Origin: Methanocella sp. PtaU1.Bin125
GTDB taxonomy: Archaea; Halobacteriota; Methanocellia; Methanocellales; Methanocellaceae
Length of the DNA: 32,171 bases
Reading direction: 5' to 3'
Assembly (NCBI GenBank): GCA_002067315.1
Contig: MVRA01000104.1
Span: forward strand, 1 to 32,171
Shown in pieces: positions 30,779 to 32,171 of this stretch (its first letter is position 1; each line of letters opens with the position of its first letter). The translations under genes and the position numbers were made by a program. The notes beneath the pieces are model-generated. The model ran no database searches, was not told the origin of the DNA, and was given only the letters and a program-made list of their open reading frames with translations.

Positions 30779-32171
30779 TCAGGCCACGTCTACTGAACCG
30801 CCGCTCATGACCGCCTGCTCCGGCACGGCCACCGACTTCGTGGTCTCGCCATACTCGATCGTATACAGGGCCCGGGGCGTCACGTCATACGAGTACCCGT
30901 CGCCTTTCATGGCATCTGTCGGGTAGGGGACGATCATCGCGTACGTGCCGTCGGCGCCCGTGACGGCGGTCTGCGTGTAAGTGAAGTTGTGGTCGCCGAT
31001 GCTGAGCGGCAGGGACGCCGTGACGTTGCTGCCCGCAGGCGCGCTGCCCCTGATGGTGGCGCCTTTCACGACCTCGTAGGTCTTCACGTACTTGACCGGG
31101 GGCCGGCTGTCGTACAGGAATTTCGCGATACTGCCCTGGCCGACGGGCAACGGGTTGACGCTGGCGATATACCGGTTATACATTTCCGTGTAGTTCTCCG
31201 AAGGCTCGAAGGTCTGCTCCGAGAACGGGACGTACGGGTAGCCTTCGGCATAGGCCGAGAGGTCCGCCAGCTTCGTGGACACGTAATATACGCCAGGGCT
31301 CTCGTAGATGAGCCGGAAGTGGCTCAAGCCGTTACAGTCGTCATAGTACAGGCGGCTCATCATGGAATTCTCGTACTTCGGGCTGTCCCGGACGATGTCG
31401 ACGCTGACGTTCTGCGAAAGCTGGAGTGGCGACGTGGTGTACCAGCCTCCCTTATCGTTTGCCCAGACAGTAATCGCATAGAACTTGCCCGTGGCCATCG
31501 CGTTGTCGATCATCACGTACCGGCTGCCCATGGCCTGCAGGTTCCGGTATCCCTCTGCCTCGTCCGTGGCCAGGAAGAACCGGGCGCTGCCGTCGGTCCC
31601 GCTGTTTTCCAGGATACCCGCCTGGAACGGGTTGGCGTTGGGGATGCGGTGGGCGACGTAGGTGATGATGTGCCCGTAGTCCCACCAGCTCATCACGCCG
31701 TAGGCGCTCTCCGGGTATTTCGCCCAGGTGCCATTCTCGTTGAAGGCCTTTTCATACGTGCCGGCGGAATAGTCGAAGTCCTTCTGGACGACCGTTCCCT
31801 GCGGGTCAGGCGTGTTGTCGCGCAGCCAGGTCAGCGCGTCGAACCACTCGCTGCCCATGCCCTGGTTGCCGCTGACGTAGGCCAGGGTGTAGCCTCCCGG
31901 GAACAGGCTGCCGCCTCCCGTGGCGAACGAAGTCGCCGGGTAGGCGATGATCAGCAGGAACATAACGCCGATCAGTCCCATCAGCATGGCAAAGCCCGCG
32001 TTTTTCGACATGAACGGCCCCAGGTCGCCTATCCCCTTGACTCCTGCCCGGAGCTTCTGTGCGAATCCGTTTGAGTCGAAGGCCCTGAAGGTTGCCACGG
32101 CCAGGTAGCCGGTCAGCAGCGCGGCGTTGATCGCGAAGTAATAGGTGAACCGGATCTGGCTGATCATGGCC
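30779..32171 (-). CDS. aglB: Oligosaccharyltransferase AglB (STT3 family), 3' part
   Basis: The reading frame runs off the window edge, so only the last ~463 residues are seen. AglB moves a lipid-linked oligosaccharide onto Asn-x-Ser/Thr sequons of exported proteins such as the S-layer. The visible part starts with the end of the membrane domain (QIRFTYYFAINAALLTGYLA; second helix GFAMLMGLIGVMFLLIIAYP). The extracellular domain follows, with the family signature WWDYG (residues 161-165 of this part) in MSWWDYGHIITYVAHRIPNA, then NPFQAGILE. YVMIDNAMATGKFYAI corresponds to the second conserved motif region of STT3 proteins. The last ~90 residues (VKGATIRGSAPAGSNVTASL) form a beta-sandwich like a carboxypeptidase regulatory domain. 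Confidence 0.93.
   Translation of the reverse strand, partial: AMISQIRFTYYFAINAALLTGYLAVATFRAFDSNGFAQKLRAGVKGIGDLGPFMSKNAGFAMLMGLIGVMFLLIIAYPATSFATGGGSLFPGGYTLAYVSGNQGMGSEWFDALTWLRDNTPDPQGTVVQKDFDYSAGTYEKAFNENGTWAKYPESAYGVMSWWDYGHIITYVAHRIPNANPFQAGILENSGTDGSARFFLATDEAEGYRNLQAMGSRYVMIDNAMATGKFYAITVWANDKGGWYTTSPLQLSQNVSVDIVRDSPKYENSMMSRLYYDDCNGLSHFRLIYESPGVYYVSTKLADLSAYAEGYPYVPFSEQTFEPSENYTEMYNRYIASVNPLPVGQGSIAKFLYDSRPPVKYVKTYEVVKGATIRGSAPAGSNVTASLPLSIGDHNFTYTQTAVTGADGTYAMIVPYPTDAMKGDGYSYDVTPRALYTIEYGETTKSVAVPEQAVMSGGSVDVA

Overview
The window looks like chromosomal DNA of a methanogenic archaeon, most likely of the order Methanocellales. This rests on a complete coenzyme F430 (cfbA-E) cluster, archaeal aIF2-beta, archaeal ribosomal protein L10e, archaeal-type UMP kinase, an AglB-type oligosaccharyltransferase, AT-rich TATA-like boxes just upstream of GC-rich genes, and frequent GTG/TTG starts. 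The species assignment is inference.

Layout. 1-882 has no convincing gene and is filled with intergenic repeats. 883-3657 holds two paralogous membrane-anchored proteins that resemble G1 (eqolisin) glutamic peptidases, around a small helical protein on the other strand. 3838-9059 (minus) is a tight six-gene operon: five CBS-domain proteins carrying 18 CBS domains in total, ending in an MscS-type channel. 9293-10827 (plus) is the euryarchaeal trio Era-like GTPase / DUF2073 / zinc-ribbon protein (OapABC type). 11288-11749 is a secreted protein. 11964-13098 pairs UMP kinase with a hydrogenase maturation protease. 13162-14467 has two paralogous small proteins flanking a PepSY-type protein. 14630-16815 has a DUF155/RMD1-like membrane protein and a TatD-like hydrolase. 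17102-18848 has aIF2-beta with a C-terminal TRAM domain, and L10e. 19100-24700 is a two-gene operon of coiled-coil proteins (1605 and 256 residues) built from 11-residue repeats and sharing a C-terminal segment. 25083-30100 is cfbA-E-D-C-B in transcription order. 30779-32171 is the 3' part of aglB.

How the genes work together. CfbA inserts Ni into sirohydrochlorin, CfbB amidates it, the nitrogenase-like CfbCD pair reduces and cyclises it, and CfbE closes the last ring, giving F430 for methyl-coenzyme M reductase. The CBS/MscS operon looks like a nucleotide- or ionic-strength-sensing module. The two coiled-coil proteins look like partners in one filament or scaffold.

The intergenic DNA is unusually rich in repeats. 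(i) There are at least ten copies of a ~130-220 bp repeat (here 'R'), all in the same orientation. (ii) There are four sequence-unrelated families of long inverted repeats whose arms all show roughly 9-bp internal periodicity, several lying between convergent genes. These elements, the hendecad protein pair, the CBS/MscS operon and the putative archaeal glutamic peptidases are the best candidates for something undescribed. No tRNA, rRNA, CRISPR array, transposase or prophage was seen.
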